The notes under the pieces are model-generated. The model saw only the letters and a program-made list of their open reading frames with translations, was not told the DNA's origin and did not search any database. Source: Zhihengliuella flava (GTDB lineage Bacteria > Actinomycetota > Actinomycetes > Actinomycetales > Micrococcaceae). From it: a stretch of 64,000 nucleotides of DNA. The first letter of the stretch is position 1. Every line of letters starts with the position of its first letter. Positions 54,332-62,818 of this stretch are shown here, one piece after another. The DNA lies in the NCBI RefSeq assembly GCF_015751895.1, contig NZ_JADOTZ010000001.1, forward strand, positions 2,728,001-2,792,000, in the 5' to 3' direction. The position numbers and the translations under genes are program-made.

Positions 54332-55516
54332 TCAGCTCCGGGTGGAAACGGTGACCGTGAACTTGGTGTTGCGTGCCACTTGTCGCGTGGGACCAACGAA
54401 CTGCTCGAGACGACCGCGGTACCGCAGGTGTGAGTTCCACACGCACCACAGTTCTCCGCCAGGGGCGAGCACCCGGCCAGCGGCGCGGAAGAGCTTCAGC
54501 GCAATCCCTACGTGCACGGTGTTGCCCACGTGGAAGGGTGGGTTGAGCACGATGAGGTCGGCGCTGCCGTCCGGTTGGGCTGAGAGGGCATCGTCCTGGA
54601 CGACGACGGCGCGATCACTGACGTTATTGGCCCGCAAGGTAGCGCGGGTGGAAAGTACGGCGGCGGCGGACTGATCCGAGGCCACCACCCTCAGGCCGGG
54701 GTGGGTCAGTGCAAGGTAGGCGGCGATGGTGCCGTTGCCGCTGCCGAGGTCTACAGCGCGCTCCGCGCCACGAACCGCAGCCAAGGACGGCAGCAGGAAG
54801 CGTGTTCCGGGGTCGAGCTTCGCGCCGCCGAAGGTGCCGCCCGTGGCGCGTAGTTGCAGCGGTCGAGCGAGTCCCACCTCGTAACTGGCCGCGGCGAGTG
54901 CTGGGGCGGTCACTGGACGAGGTCCGCGGGCCGCGATCACGCGTGCCTTCCGTCGGGCCAGCGAGACGTCCACCGTGGTGAAGGCCTCCGCGAGGACATC
55001 GTTCATCCCGCGGTTCATGTGCTTGATCCGACCGCCGGCCAGGACGGTGACGTCCGGTGCGGCGTGGCGGGCGATGAGGCGGGCCCAATCCCGCAGTTCT
55101 TCTAGCGAGCGCGGCAGGTGCATGAGGACTAGGCGGACGCCCGTCAGGAACGTTGCGGCGAAGTCGTCGAGGCTGTCCGCCTTCTCGCTGGCCGGCGAGA
55201 GTAAGTCGAAGCTTGCGCCCAGCTGCGCACGCTCAGCGTTGGCCGTGATCGCCCGCTCGGAGGCAAGCCGGTCCGTGTGGACGCGGTGACCGGTCAGGCC
55301 CTGCTGGGCCAGCGCGAGGGTCAGTGCGCCGTACTGGTCCCCGATCACCGCCACGCTGCCGCCCTCGGCGGGCAGAACACCGCGTTCGACGGCGAGGTCG
55401 AGGAGGAGTTCGTCGGCCGTGTCGTGGGCCTGCAGGTTCTCGGCCTCAGGATCGGGCCAACGTCGCAACTGCGCCCAGAGTTCGGTGCGTTGCGCCGAGG
55501 TCTGCGCCGCGCTCAT
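54332..55516 (-). CDS. Class I SAM methyltransferase, RlmG/RsmC-like
   Basis: A 394-residue protein with an N-terminal degenerate methyltransferase-like domain and a C-terminal catalytic domain. SAM binding is seen in AVDLGSGNGTIAAYLAL, and the base-targeting motif in LIVLNPPFHVGNTVHVGIA. This N-P-P-F arrangement and length fit guanine-N2 rRNA methyltransferases of the RlmG/RsmC type. The exact nucleotide target is not known. The ATG overlaps the YigZ stop by four bases. Confidence 0.86.
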   Translation of the reverse strand: MSAAQTSAQRTELWAQLRRWPDPEAENLQAHDTADELLLDLAVERGVLPAEGGSVAVIGDQYGALTLALAQQGLTGHRVHTDRLASERAITANAERAQLGASFDLLSPASEKADSLDDFAATFLTGVRLVLMHLPRSLEELRDWARLIARHAAPDVTVLAGGRIKHMNRGMNDVLAEAFTTVDVSLARRKARVIAARGPRPVTAPALAAASYEVGLARPLQLRATGGTFGGAKLDPGTRFLLPSLAAVRGAERAVDLGSGNGTIAAYLALTHPGLRVVASDQSAAAVLSTRATLRANNVSDRAVVVQDDALSAQPDGSADLIVLNPPFHVGNTVHVGIALKLFRAAGRVLAPGGELWCVWNSHLRYRGRLEQFVGPTRQVARNTKFTVTVSTRS

Positions 55517-56202
55517 AGATCCACCCACTCGGTGCCGGTCTGCGTTGCCTCGGCCGCGCCGGCGGAGTGCGTCGCCAGTTGGGTGATCAAGGCCTCGGCT
55601 GCTGCCGGTTCGTCCGGCACGGCGACCCGAACAACGGGGCGAATCAAGCCTGACGCGGTGGGGGAGTAGTCCGTGCCGAGCACGCGGTGCTGTTGCGTGC
55701 GCAGGTCGTTCTCGAGGCGGGGTGCCACGTCGAGGTCAGTGGCGACGTCGTACAGCCGCATGCGCTGACGCCGGACGAACGTCGCCGCGTCGAGCGCTGT
55801 CGAGACGGACTCGGAGTACGCTCGCACCAGCCCGCCGGCGCCCAGCAGGACGCCGCCGAAATACCGGACGACGACGGCGACGACGTCGGACAGGTCCGCG
55901 TCCGTGCCGTGACTGACGCGGCGGGAGAGCGCCTCCAGCATCGGCGCCCCAGCTGTGCCGGAGGGCTCCCCGTCGTCATTGCTACGCTGCACTCCGCGGT
56001 CGGCGCCCACGATGAACGCGCTGCAGTGGTGGCGGGCGTCGTGGTAGGTGGCGCGGAGCTCGGCGATCAACTCGCGTGCCTGCTCCTCGGTGTCGACGCG
56101 GCGCAGGTACGTGATGAAGCGCGAGCGCTTGATCTCGAGCTCGTGCACCACATCGCCGCCGATGGTGGTGTAGGCGGTGGCCCGGGTCTCGCTCGCGTGC
56201 AT
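55513..56202 (-). CDS. YigZ/IMPACT family protein
   Basis: A 229-residue protein of the IMPACT/YigZ family. It has EIKRSRFITYLRRV, DARHHCSAFIVG and the signature SDDGEPSGTAGAPML-like run NDDGEPSGTAGAP, followed by VVVRYFGGVLLGAGGLVRAYS. The C-terminal DUF1949-type domain starts near residue 140. Function is poorly defined; a translation-related role is suggested for eukaryotic IMPACT. ATG 56202 lies six bases after a TAGGCT box, and the gene heads the yigZ-methyltransferase-fetB operon. Confidence 0.9.
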   Translation of the reverse strand: MHASETRATAYTTIGGDVVHELEIKRSRFITYLRRVDTEEQARELIAELRATYHDARHHCSAFIVGADRGVQRSNDDGEPSGTAGAPMLEALSRRVSHGTDADLSDVVAVVVRYFGGVLLGAGGLVRAYSESVSTALDAATFVRRQRMRLYDVATDLDVAPRLENDLRTQQHRVLGTDYSPTASGLIRPVVRVAVPDEPAAAEALITQLATHSAGAAEATQTGTEWVDL

Positions 56203-56214
56203 TGCTCTAGCCTA
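56203..56214 (-). promoter_or_regulatory. -10 box (TAGGCT) for leaderless yigZ operon
   Basis: Minus-strand TAGGCT at 56214-56209 lies exactly six bases before ATG 56202. It shares a 62-bp gap with the divergent coaE promoter. Confidence 0.5.
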
Positions 56215-56251
56215 CCGTCCGCCCGCAGATGCCAGCGGGCGCGGGGCTCGG

Positions 56252-56264
56252 TACGCTGGGCCGT
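56252..56264 (+). promoter_or_regulatory. -10 box (TACGCT) for leaderless coaE transcript
   Basis: TACGCT at 56252-56257 lies seven bases before ATG 56265. No ribosome binding site precedes the start. Confidence 0.4.
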
Positions 56265-56891
56265 ATGAGCGAATCCAGTGATCACGTGCTCGATGTGGGT
56301 CTGACCGGCGGCATTGCCTCCGGCAAGTCCACGGTAGCCAGCGAGTTCAGGGCTCTGGGCGCGACCGTCATCGATGCCGACCAATTGGCCCGTGACGTCG
56401 TGGCCCCGGGCACGGAAGGGCTCGCGGACGTCGTTGCGGCCTTCGGCGAGCAGGTGCTGACCGCCGACGGCTCCTTGGACCGCCCGGCGGTGGGCGCCGT
56501 GGTGTTTGACGACGCGGCGGCCCGGGACACGTTGAATGGCATTATTCACCCGCGCGTGCGCGCGGAAGCCGCACGACGGCGCCAAGCGGCCATCGACGCA
56601 GCCGCTGGGGAACGCGTCGTCGTCGTACAGGACATCCCGTTGTTGACCGAGACCCAACAGGCGGACCGCTTTGATCACGTGGTGGTGGTTCAGGCCCCAC
56701 AGGTTGTCCGCGTGGCGCGCATGGTGAAGCACCGTGGCATGACCGAGGAGGCTGCGCTCGCTCGAATCGGCGCTCAGGCCACGGATGCTGAACGTGCCGC
56801 TATTGCGGATGTGCTGATTCTCAATGACGGCGACCTCGATTCTCTCCGCACGAGGGTGCGCCAGGCGTGGTCCGAGCTCACGGGCGCCTGA
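56265..56891 (+). CDS. coaE: Dephospho-CoA kinase
   Basis: A 208-residue P-loop kinase that phosphorylates dephospho-CoA in the last step of CoA synthesis. Walker A is GLTGGIASGKST. Other family segments are VIDADQLARDVVAPG, IIHPRVRAEAA, VQDIPLLTET (usually ...VPLLFE), and RMVKHRGMTEEAALARI. The long C-terminal GrpB-like extension found in mycobacterial CoaE is absent. Confidence 0.94.
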   Translation: MSESSDHVLDVGLTGGIASGKSTVASEFRALGATVIDADQLARDVVAPGTEGLADVVAAFGEQVLTADGSLDRPAVGAVVFDDAAARDTLNGIIHPRVRAEAARRRQAAIDAAAGERVVVVQDIPLLTETQQADRFDHVVVVQAPQVVRVARMVKHRGMTEEAALARIGAQATDAERAAIADVLILNDGDLDSLRTRVRQAWSELTGA

Positions 56892-56907
56892 GAGCGAGTC
56901 CCGATAA

Positions 56908-57261
56908 ATGAGACACACACGCGAGCCCGGAGCGCCGGCCGGGCCGGAGCCGCCACCGTTCCGCTTCGGAGCGGGGATGCGGTGGGTGCGGAGGCTCTTT
57001 CTGCTCTCCGGCCTTCTCACTGCGGTATGGCTAGTGGTCTGGCTCGGCTTCGGAGGGCGGGCGGACTTCGTCGCGGGCGAGCCGTATGAGGCGAGCGTGA
57101 TGCTGGGAGCATGGATCGGACTCTCCGCCGTCGCCATCGCCCTCGTGGCCGGGGTCTTGTTGGCCCAGCAACTCGTCATGGCGATATTGACTCGATTGGA
57201 CGAAGGACCGCTTTTCTCGGGGTTCTTGGGACGCGGGGGTCAGCGCCGACGACGACGGTGA
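56908..57261 (+). CDS. Small two-helix membrane protein, unknown function
   Basis: A 117-residue protein with a Pro-rich N-terminus, two hydrophobic helices (~30-50 and ~65-90), and a basic Gln/Arg tail. It has no motif I recognise. It lies 16 nt after coaE and is probably co-transcribed. ATG 56908 has no good ribosome binding site, and the internal ATG at residue 24 is an alternative. Codon use is like its neighbours. Confidence 0.55.
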   Translation: MRHTREPGAPAGPEPPPFRFGAGMRWVRRLFLLSGLLTAVWLVVWLGFGGRADFVAGEPYEASVMLGAWIGLSAVAIALVAGVLLAQQLVMAILTRLDEGPLFSGFLGRGGQRRRRR

Positions 57262-57273
57262 GGGGCGATTCAG

Positions 57274-57289
57274 CCTTCGAAGAAAAGTT
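57274..57289 (+). promoter_or_regulatory. SOS box (LexA site) upstream of uvrB
   Basis: TCGAAGAAAAGTTCGA differs from the actinobacterial/Gram-positive SOS consensus TCGAAC-N4-GTTCGA at one position. It lies 35 bp before the -10 box, so LexA bound here would be expected to repress uvrB. Confidence 0.75.
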
Positions 57290-57324
57290 CGAATCACGGC
57301 GTGTCGCCTCGGCCGGTGCAGGGG

Positions 57325-57336
57325 TAGCCTAGGGGC
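57325..57336 (+). promoter_or_regulatory. -10 box (TAGCCT) for leaderless uvrB transcript
   Basis: TAGCCT at 57325-57330 lies exactly six bases before ATG 57337. Confidence 0.5.
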
Positions 57337-59454
57337 ATGAGTCTCGCCCAGGACATCCAGCGCGTCGTCGCCCCGTTTGAAGTCGTCAGCGAATATCAGC
57401 CCGCCGGCGATCAGCCGCAGGCCATCAACGAGCTCTCCGAGCGGCTCAACGCCGGCGAGAAGGACGTGGTCCTGCTCGGTGCCACCGGTACCGGCAAATC
57501 CGCCACCACCGCGTGGCTCGTGGAAAAACTCCAGCGTCCAACACTGGTCTTGGTGCAGAACAAGACGCTGGCCGCGCAGTTGGCCAACGAGTTCCGCGAG
57601 CTGCTGCCCCACAACGCCGTCGAGTACTTCGTTTCCTACTACGATTACTACCAGCCGGAAGCCTACGTGCCGCAGACGGACACCTTCATCGAGAAGGATT
57701 CCTCCATCAACGAGGAAGTGGAGCGGTTGCGGCATTCGGCGACGAATGCACTGCTCACGCGGCGTGATGTCATCGTTGTTGCCACGGTCTCCTGCATCTA
57801 CGGGTTGGGAACGCCGGAAGAGTACGTCGCCGGCATGGTGACGCTGCGGCAGGGCATGGAACTGAATCGTGATGACATGCTGCGCCAGTTCGTCAACATG
57901 CAGTACGCCCGCAACGACGTCGACTTCCAACGGGGCACTTTCCGGGTGCGCGGGGACACCGTGGAGATCATTCCGGTCTACGAAGAACTCGCTATTCGCA
58001 TCGAATTCTTCGGCGATGAGATCGAGAATATCTACACCCTGCACCCGTTGACCGGGGAGATCGTGCGGGAAGAGCAGGAGATGTATGTCTTCCCGGCGAG
58101 CCACTATGTGGCTGGACCGGAACGAATGAATCGAGCGATCACCGCCATCGAGGACGAACTCGCCGAACGGTTGGCCGAGCTGGAGTCACAGAACAAGTTG
58201 GTGGAGGCCCAGCGCCTGCGGATGCGCACTACCTACGACTTGGAGATGATGCAGCAGATGGGCTTCTGCAATGGCATCGAGAATTATTCTCGCCACATTG
58301 ATGGACGTGACTCCGGGTCCGCCCCACATTGCTTGCTGGATTACTTCCCGGACGATTTTCTGCTCGTGGTTGATGAGTCGCACGTCACCATTCCGCAGAT
58401 CGGGGCGATGTACGAAGGGGATATGTCCCGCAAGCGCACCCTCGTCGAGCACGGTTTCCGTTTGCCCTCAGCGATGGACAACCGCCCCCTGAAGTGGGAT
58501 GAGTTCCTCGAACGGATCGGACAGACCGTCTACTTGTCCGCGACGCCGGGCAACTATGAGCTCAGCCAGTCCTCTGGCGTCGTGGAACAAATCATCCGTC
58601 CCACGGGTTTGGTTGACCCCGAGATCACGGTCAAGCCGACCAAGGGGCAGATTGACGACTTGCTCTCCGAAATCCGCGACCGGACCGAGCGCGACGAGCG
58701 CGTGCTGGTCACCACGTTGACGAAGCGTATGGCGGAGGACCTTACCGGATACCTGACGGAGCACGGCGTCAAGGTGGAGTACCTCCATTCGGATGTGGAT
58801 ACCCTCAAGCGCGTCGAGTTGCTGCGCGAGCTTCGGCTCGGCACGTTCGATGTGTTGGTGGGGATCAATCTCCTGCGCGAGGGCCTCGACCTACCCGAGG
58901 TCTCTCTGGTCGCCATTCTTGACGCTGACAAGGAAGGCTTCTTGCGTTCAACGACGTCCCTGATCCAGACCATCGGTCGTGCCGCGCGTAACGTCAACGG
59001 CCAGGTCCACATGTATGCGGATCGGGTGACCGATTCGATGCGGCGTGCTCTGGACGAGACAGAACGGCGCCGCGAGATTCAGGTCCAACACAACAAGGCC
59101 ACGGGCGTGGACCCGCAGCCGCTGCGGAAAAAGATCGCCGACATCACCGATCAGCTCGCGCGCGAGGACGCCGACACGCGCGAACTGCTGCAAGAGTTCG
59201 ACTACGGCAAGGGCAAGCGCGGCATTAACGCGACGAAGACGGACCACCAGCGCTCGGCCGCAACTCAGGCGCCCGGCACGCCGAAGCTGGCCGCAGCTCC
59301 CGCGGAGGACTTGGGGGAGCTGATCGCCCAGCTCACCGAACAGATGCACGCGGCCGCCGGTGACCTGCAGTTTGAGCTCGCCGCGCGCTTGCGGGACGAA
59401 CTGAGCGACCTGAAGAAAGAATTGCGGCAAATGAAGGACGCTGGCCACGCCTGA
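57337..59454 (+). CDS. uvrB: Excinuclease ABC subunit B
   Basis: A 705-residue helicase-like subunit of nucleotide excision repair. Walker A is [14 protein letters not shown], followed by the beta-hairpin region [17 protein letters not shown]. Helicase motifs include [11 protein letters not shown] (Walker B), [10 protein letters not shown], and [11 protein letters not shown]. The UvrC-binding UVR motif is at the C-terminus (~660-700). A near-consensus SOS box upstream indicates damage induction. Confidence 0.97.
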   Translation: MSLAQDIQRVVAPFEVVSEYQPAGDQPQAINELSERLNAGEKDVVLLGATGTGKSATTAWLVEKLQRPTLVLVQNKTLAAQLANEFRELLPHNAVEYFVSYYDYYQPEAYVPQTDTFIEKDSSINEEVERLRHSATNALLTRRDVIVVATVSCIYGLGTPEEYVAGMVTLRQGMELNRDDMLRQFVNMQYARNDVDFQRGTFRVRGDTVEIIPVYEELAIRIEFFGDEIENIYTLHPLTGEIVREEQEMYVFPASHYVAGPERMNRAITAIEDELAERLAELESQNKLVEAQRLRMRTTYDLEMMQQMGFCNGIENYSRHIDGRDSGSAPHCLLDYFPDDFLLVVDESHVTIPQIGAMYEGDMSRKRTLVEHGFRLPSAMDNRPLKWDEFLERIGQTVYLSATPGNYELSQSSGVVEQIIRPTGLVDPEITVKPTKGQIDDLLSEIRDRTERDERVLVTTLTKRMAEDLTGYLTEHGVKVEYLHSDVDTLKRVELLRELRLGTFDVLVGINLLREGLDLPEVSLVAILDADKEGFLRSTTSLIQTIGRAARNVNGQVHMYADRVTDSMRRALDETERRREIQVQHNKATGVDPQPLRKKIADITDQLAREDADTRELLQEFDYGKGKRGINATKTDHQRSAATQAPGTPKLAAAPAEDLGELIAQLTEQMHAAAGDLQFELAARLRDELSDLKKELRQMKDAGHA

Positions 59455-59488
59455 GCGGCGGTTTTCTCGCCCGGCAGATGCCGTGCGG

Positions 59489-59494
59489 TAGAAT
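59489..59494 (+). promoter_or_regulatory. -10 box (TAGAAT) for riboswitch-terC transcript
   Basis: TAGAAT lies about 10 nt before the riboswitch. No clear -35 box is seen. Confidence 0.4.
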
Positions 59495-59496
59495 CG

Positions 59497-59655
59497 AGCG
59501 CACGTAGGGGAGTATCCCGAACACTGCGAACGTCAACACGCTAGCGAGCCGATGGAGGCAAGGGGCCGAGATCTTCGGTTACCGCTAGCCGTGCGCAGTG
59601 GCCGAACCCGTCAGCTGAGACTGGCACACGGGCGGCGGAGAGACTTGCGGCGCCC
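59497..59655 (+). promoter_or_regulatory. yybP-ykoY manganese riboswitch upstream of terC
   Basis: The conserved sequence blocks of this class are present in order: GGGGAGTA (59507-59514), GTCAAC (59532-59537) and a closing GGAGAGACTTG (about 59636-59646). TerC-family genes are among the usual targets of this Mn2+-sensing RNA. A GCAGCCGC/GCGGCTGC hairpin (59671-59690) then leads to the ribosome binding site near 59694-59702. The motif was read by eye, without a covariance model. Confidence 0.75.
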
Positions 59656-59707
59656 AGTTGTACCCCCGCAGCAGCCGCCCGAGCGGCTGCCCTACGAAAG
59701 GTAGTGT

Positions 59708-60742
59708 GTGTCAGAACACCTGAGCCTCGGCTTTCAGATCGGCTCGCTCACGATCCTCGGCCTCATTCTGCTCTTTGACCTCTTGTATGTGGTCAAACGG
59801 CCTCACGAACCCTCGATGAAAGAAGCCGGCCTGTGGGTCGGTTTCTACGTCACTCTGGCACTCGTCTTTGCTGGACTGATGTTCTGGCAGGCTGGACCCG
59901 ACTACGGCAAAGAGTTCATCGCCGGCTGGGTCACCGAATACAGCCTCAGCGTGGACAACTTGTTTGTCTTCATCATCATCATGGCGCGCTTCTCGGTACC
60001 GAGGAAGTACCAACAGGAAGTGCTGATGTTTGGCATCATCATCGCCCTCATCCTGCGCGGCATCTTCATCCTCATCGGCGCCACGGTGATCGAGCACTTC
60101 ACCTGGGTCTTTTACATCTTTGGCATCTTCCTTCTCTGGACCGCCTGGCACCAGCTCAAGGACGACGGTGAGGATGAAGAAGAAGGCGCCAATAACGGTC
60201 TCATCGCCCGCATGACGCGCAAAATGCCCTTCAGCGATGAGTACGACGGCAACAAACTCCGCACCGTCGTCGATGGCCGGAAGGTCTTCACGCCGATGGT
60301 GATGGTGTTTATTACCATCGGTATGACGGACTTGATGTTCGCCATCGATTCCATCCCGGCGATCTTCGGCTTGACCCAAAGCGCCTTCATCGTTTTCACG
60401 GCCAACATCTTCGCCCTGATGGGGCTGCGCCAGCTGTACTTCCTGCTCGGCGGGCTCATGGATCGCCTGATTTACCTGAAGCACGGCCTGTCCTTCATCC
60501 TGGCGTTTATCGGCGTGAAGCTGATCTTCCACGCGCTCAGCCACAATGAGCTGTCCTTCATCAACGGCGGCCAGCACATTGAGTGGGTGCCTGAGATTAC
60601 GACGGAGCTATCGCTGGCCGTGATTCTCTCCACCATCGTCATCGCCACGGTGGCGTCGCTGATGTCCAAGAAGGGGCGGCAGGCGGCCATGGACGCACGC
60701 CTGAAGGCGGACATGGAGAAGACTCACCAGAACGAAGGCTAG
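59708..60742 (+). CDS. TerC family membrane protein (probable Mn2+ exporter, Alx/MntP-like role)
   Basis: A 344-residue integral membrane protein with about nine helices. The family signatures are GWVTEYSLSVDNLFVFIIIM and DLMFAIDSIPAIFGLTQ, each containing a membrane-buried Asp, plus ALMGLRQLYFLLGG. Members such as YkoY/MeeF/Alx are linked to Mn2+ export or supply of Mn2+ to exoenzymes. The riboswitch upstream supports manganese rather than tellurium as the physiological ligand. The start is GTG 59708. Confidence 0.9.
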   Translation: MSEHLSLGFQIGSLTILGLILLFDLLYVVKRPHEPSMKEAGLWVGFYVTLALVFAGLMFWQAGPDYGKEFIAGWVTEYSLSVDNLFVFIIIMARFSVPRKYQQEVLMFGIIIALILRGIFILIGATVIEHFTWVFYIFGIFLLWTAWHQLKDDGEDEEEGANNGLIARMTRKMPFSDEYDGNKLRTVVDGRKVFTPMVMVFITIGMTDLMFAIDSIPAIFGLTQSAFIVFTANIFALMGLRQLYFLLGGLMDRLIYLKHGLSFILAFIGVKLIFHALSHNELSFINGGQHIEWVPEITTELSLAVILSTIVIATVASLMSKKGRQAAMDARLKADMEKTHQNEG

Positions 60743-60830
60743 AGGCGGTACCGCCTGATGCGAGTCGGCGGGACCGGGACACCATGGCGTCGGCCCCGGA
60801 CGTGGAGACCTTCCGCGTCCGGGGCCGACG
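60743..60830. terminator. Bidirectional terminator region between terC and the convergent hydrolase
   Basis: AGGCGGTACCGCCT (60743-60756) is a 14-bp perfect palindrome directly after the terC stop. A 15-bp perfect stem, 60788-60802 with 60816-60830 (arm core GTCGGCCCCGGACG), follows around a 13-base loop. There is no U tract in either direction. Confidence 0.7.
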
Positions 60831-60861
60831 TCGTGTGGCGTGAGTGCGTCGCGGCGATGGC

Positions 60862-62190
60862 CTAGGCGCCGGCCGCCGGCTGGGTCATGGTCAACAGGCG
60901 CGCAAAAATCGCCGCACCATCATCGGCGATCCCGTCGTGGTGGAAGGCATCCGTTTCCCAGACTTTGAGGCCACGAACCCGCCCGGCCGTTTCCAGGCTG
61001 AGGTCGCGGTCCACGTAGACGTCGTCCGTGTAGACGGCGGCGGCGACTGGCACCGTGTTGGTCGCCAAGACGTCGAGATCGTAGAGGTCCTCCCAATCGT
61101 TCACCGCGTTGAGGGCCTCCGCGACGCCGCGCAGCGGTGCCAGCGCGGGGTCATACTCAAAGAACCAGTCGAACACCATTTCGCCGGTGAGCAGCGGCTG
61201 CTCGGCATCCGGGAGGAAGTCCGGGAACTCCTCGGCCACGCGCTGGGCCGCCCACGCGGTCTCCACGCGGCCGTCGTCGCTCACGCCGAGGGTGGATTGA
61301 CCGTAGATCGACTCATGCATCAGGGCGTACAGCGGGTTCGCCGCGCGGGAGGCTTGCTGGTGGAGGGCGTCGAGGAACGCGTCGGACAGGCGCGGTCCGT
61401 CCACCGTCTCAACGAAGGCCTGTTCCAGCGTATGGTGCAACGCGTGGACGCGCGTGTTTCCACCGAAGTGATTGCCGAGCATTTGCACCACACCGCGCGT
61501 GACGGGGCGCCCATCGGGCAGCTGCTCGGAGACCTGATCCACGTGGGCAAACACGCGGTCAAGAGTCACCCGGTCCTCGGGGTACCAGCCGAAATACTCG
61601 GCGGCGCGTGCCGCCATGCGCGGGTAGGTGTGCCGATAGATACGCTCAGCGTGGCCGGTGAGCGCGGCCAGCCCTCCGGTGACGAGGCAGCGCTCGAGCC
61701 CCTCTGGCGCCAACGAGAGGTAGGTCAGCGTGATGAACCCGCCGTAGCTCTGGCCCAGGGTGCTCCACCGTTCGAGGCCGAGCGCGCGGCGCAGTGCTTC
61801 GGCGTCGTGCACGATCGAGTCGGCGCGGAAGTGGCGCAGGTAGGCGACCTGGGCGTCCACGTCCCCGCGTAGCGGCAGGCTCTGCCGGTTGATCGGAGAG
61901 CTGAGCCCCGTCCCGCGCTGATCCATGAGGATGACGCGGAAGGATTTGGCGGCCTCGCCGATCCACCCTGAGAGGCTCGTGACGCGCGGGCCGGCACCGC
62001 CGGGACCGCCCTGCAGGTACAGCAGGTAGGGCAATTGCTCTGCGTCAGGAACCTCGGTCGAGACGAGCTCGCGGGCAAAGAGGGTGATCTGCTCGCCCTC
62101 GGGATGGGCGTAGTCCACCGGCACGTCGAGATAATGCTCGGTCGCTCGGAGGCCGCGGTAGGTATGCGTGGCGGCAATGCGGTGGCCCAT
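60862..62190 (-). CDS. Proline iminopeptidase-like alpha/beta hydrolase (peptidase S33)
   Basis: A 442-residue serine hydrolase resembling prolyl aminopeptidases. The oxyanion motif is LQGGPGGAGPR, followed by LMDQRGTGLSSP, and the nucleophile Ser is in LGQSYGGFITL. The later Asp (ATNTVPVAAAVYTDDVYVD) and His (TDAFHHDGI) complete the triad. No signal peptide is present, so it is probably cytoplasmic. Its ATG shares one base with the preceding GNAT stop. Confidence 0.88.
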   Translation of the reverse strand: MGHRIAATHTYRGLRATEHYLDVPVDYAHPEGEQITLFARELVSTEVPDAEQLPYLLYLQGGPGGAGPRVTSLSGWIGEAAKSFRVILMDQRGTGLSSPINRQSLPLRGDVDAQVAYLRHFRADSIVHDAEALRRALGLERWSTLGQSYGGFITLTYLSLAPEGLERCLVTGGLAALTGHAERIYRHTYPRMAARAAEYFGWYPEDRVTLDRVFAHVDQVSEQLPDGRPVTRGVVQMLGNHFGGNTRVHALHHTLEQAFVETVDGPRLSDAFLDALHQQASRAANPLYALMHESIYGQSTLGVSDDGRVETAWAAQRVAEEFPDFLPDAEQPLLTGEMVFDWFFEYDPALAPLRGVAEALNAVNDWEDLYDLDVLATNTVPVAAAVYTDDVYVDRDLSLETAGRVRGLKVWETDAFHHDGIADDGAAIFARLLTMTQPAAGA

Positions 62191-62738
62191 CAGGATTCCT
62201 CACTCGTGGTCGAGGCGGCGCGCGCGGCGGATGGCGCTGTGGCGGCTACCGCTGCCAAGGCGTCGCCGTCCAGCCGGCGTGTGGTCCAATCCGTCAGTGC
62301 GCTAGCCCCCAGCGCGTCGTAAAAGCCAAGTGCAGGCTCGTTCCAGTTGAGGACTTGCCATTCCAAGCGGGCATAATCGCGATCGACCGCGATGGCGGCC
62401 AGCGTCGACAGCAGATTTCGCCCGTGCCCGCCGCCGCGAGCCTCCTCACGCACATACAGATCCTCAAGATGGATCCCGTGGACGCCCTCCCACGTCGAGT
62501 ACGTGAGGTACCAGATGGCCATGCCGACGATGTGTGGTTCGCCCGCGCCCGTATGGTCCTCCGCAACGTGCGCAAAGACTGTGGGGTGAGGGCCGAAGAG
62601 GTGTTCGTGCAGCAGCGCGCCGGTATTCTTCACGGCATCCGGCTCCCGCTCATACTCGGCGAGGTCGGTGATCATCGCCAGCAGGACGGGGACGTCGCGC
62701 GGCTCGGCGGCTCGAATGTGAGATGCAGTGTCAGGCAT
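62190..62738 (-). CDS. GNAT family N-acetyltransferase
   Basis: A 182-residue acetyltransferase. It begins HIRAAEPRDVPVLLAMITDLAEYE and has the acetyl-CoA region LEDLYVREEARGGGHGRNLL and a NWNEPALGFYDALGA loop, close to diamine/spermidine-type (SSAT-like) GNATs. The actual substrate is unknown. ATG 62738 is preceded by AGGAAAGAGAG. It is translationally coupled to the hydrolase downstream. Confidence 0.87.
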   Translation of the reverse strand: MPDTASHIRAAEPRDVPVLLAMITDLAEYEREPDAVKNTGALLHEHLFGPHPTVFAHVAEDHTGAGEPHIVGMAIWYLTYSTWEGVHGIHLEDLYVREEARGGGHGRNLLSTLAAIAVDRDYARLEWQVLNWNEPALGFYDALGASALTDWTTRRLDGDALAAVAATAPSAARAASTTSEES

Positions 62739-62818
62739 GCTCTCTTTCCTATGCGATTCGGTGGGCTGGAGCAAGCGGGCGCGGCGATGAGGAGAACCGG
62801 CTGAGGCCACCCGCGCGC

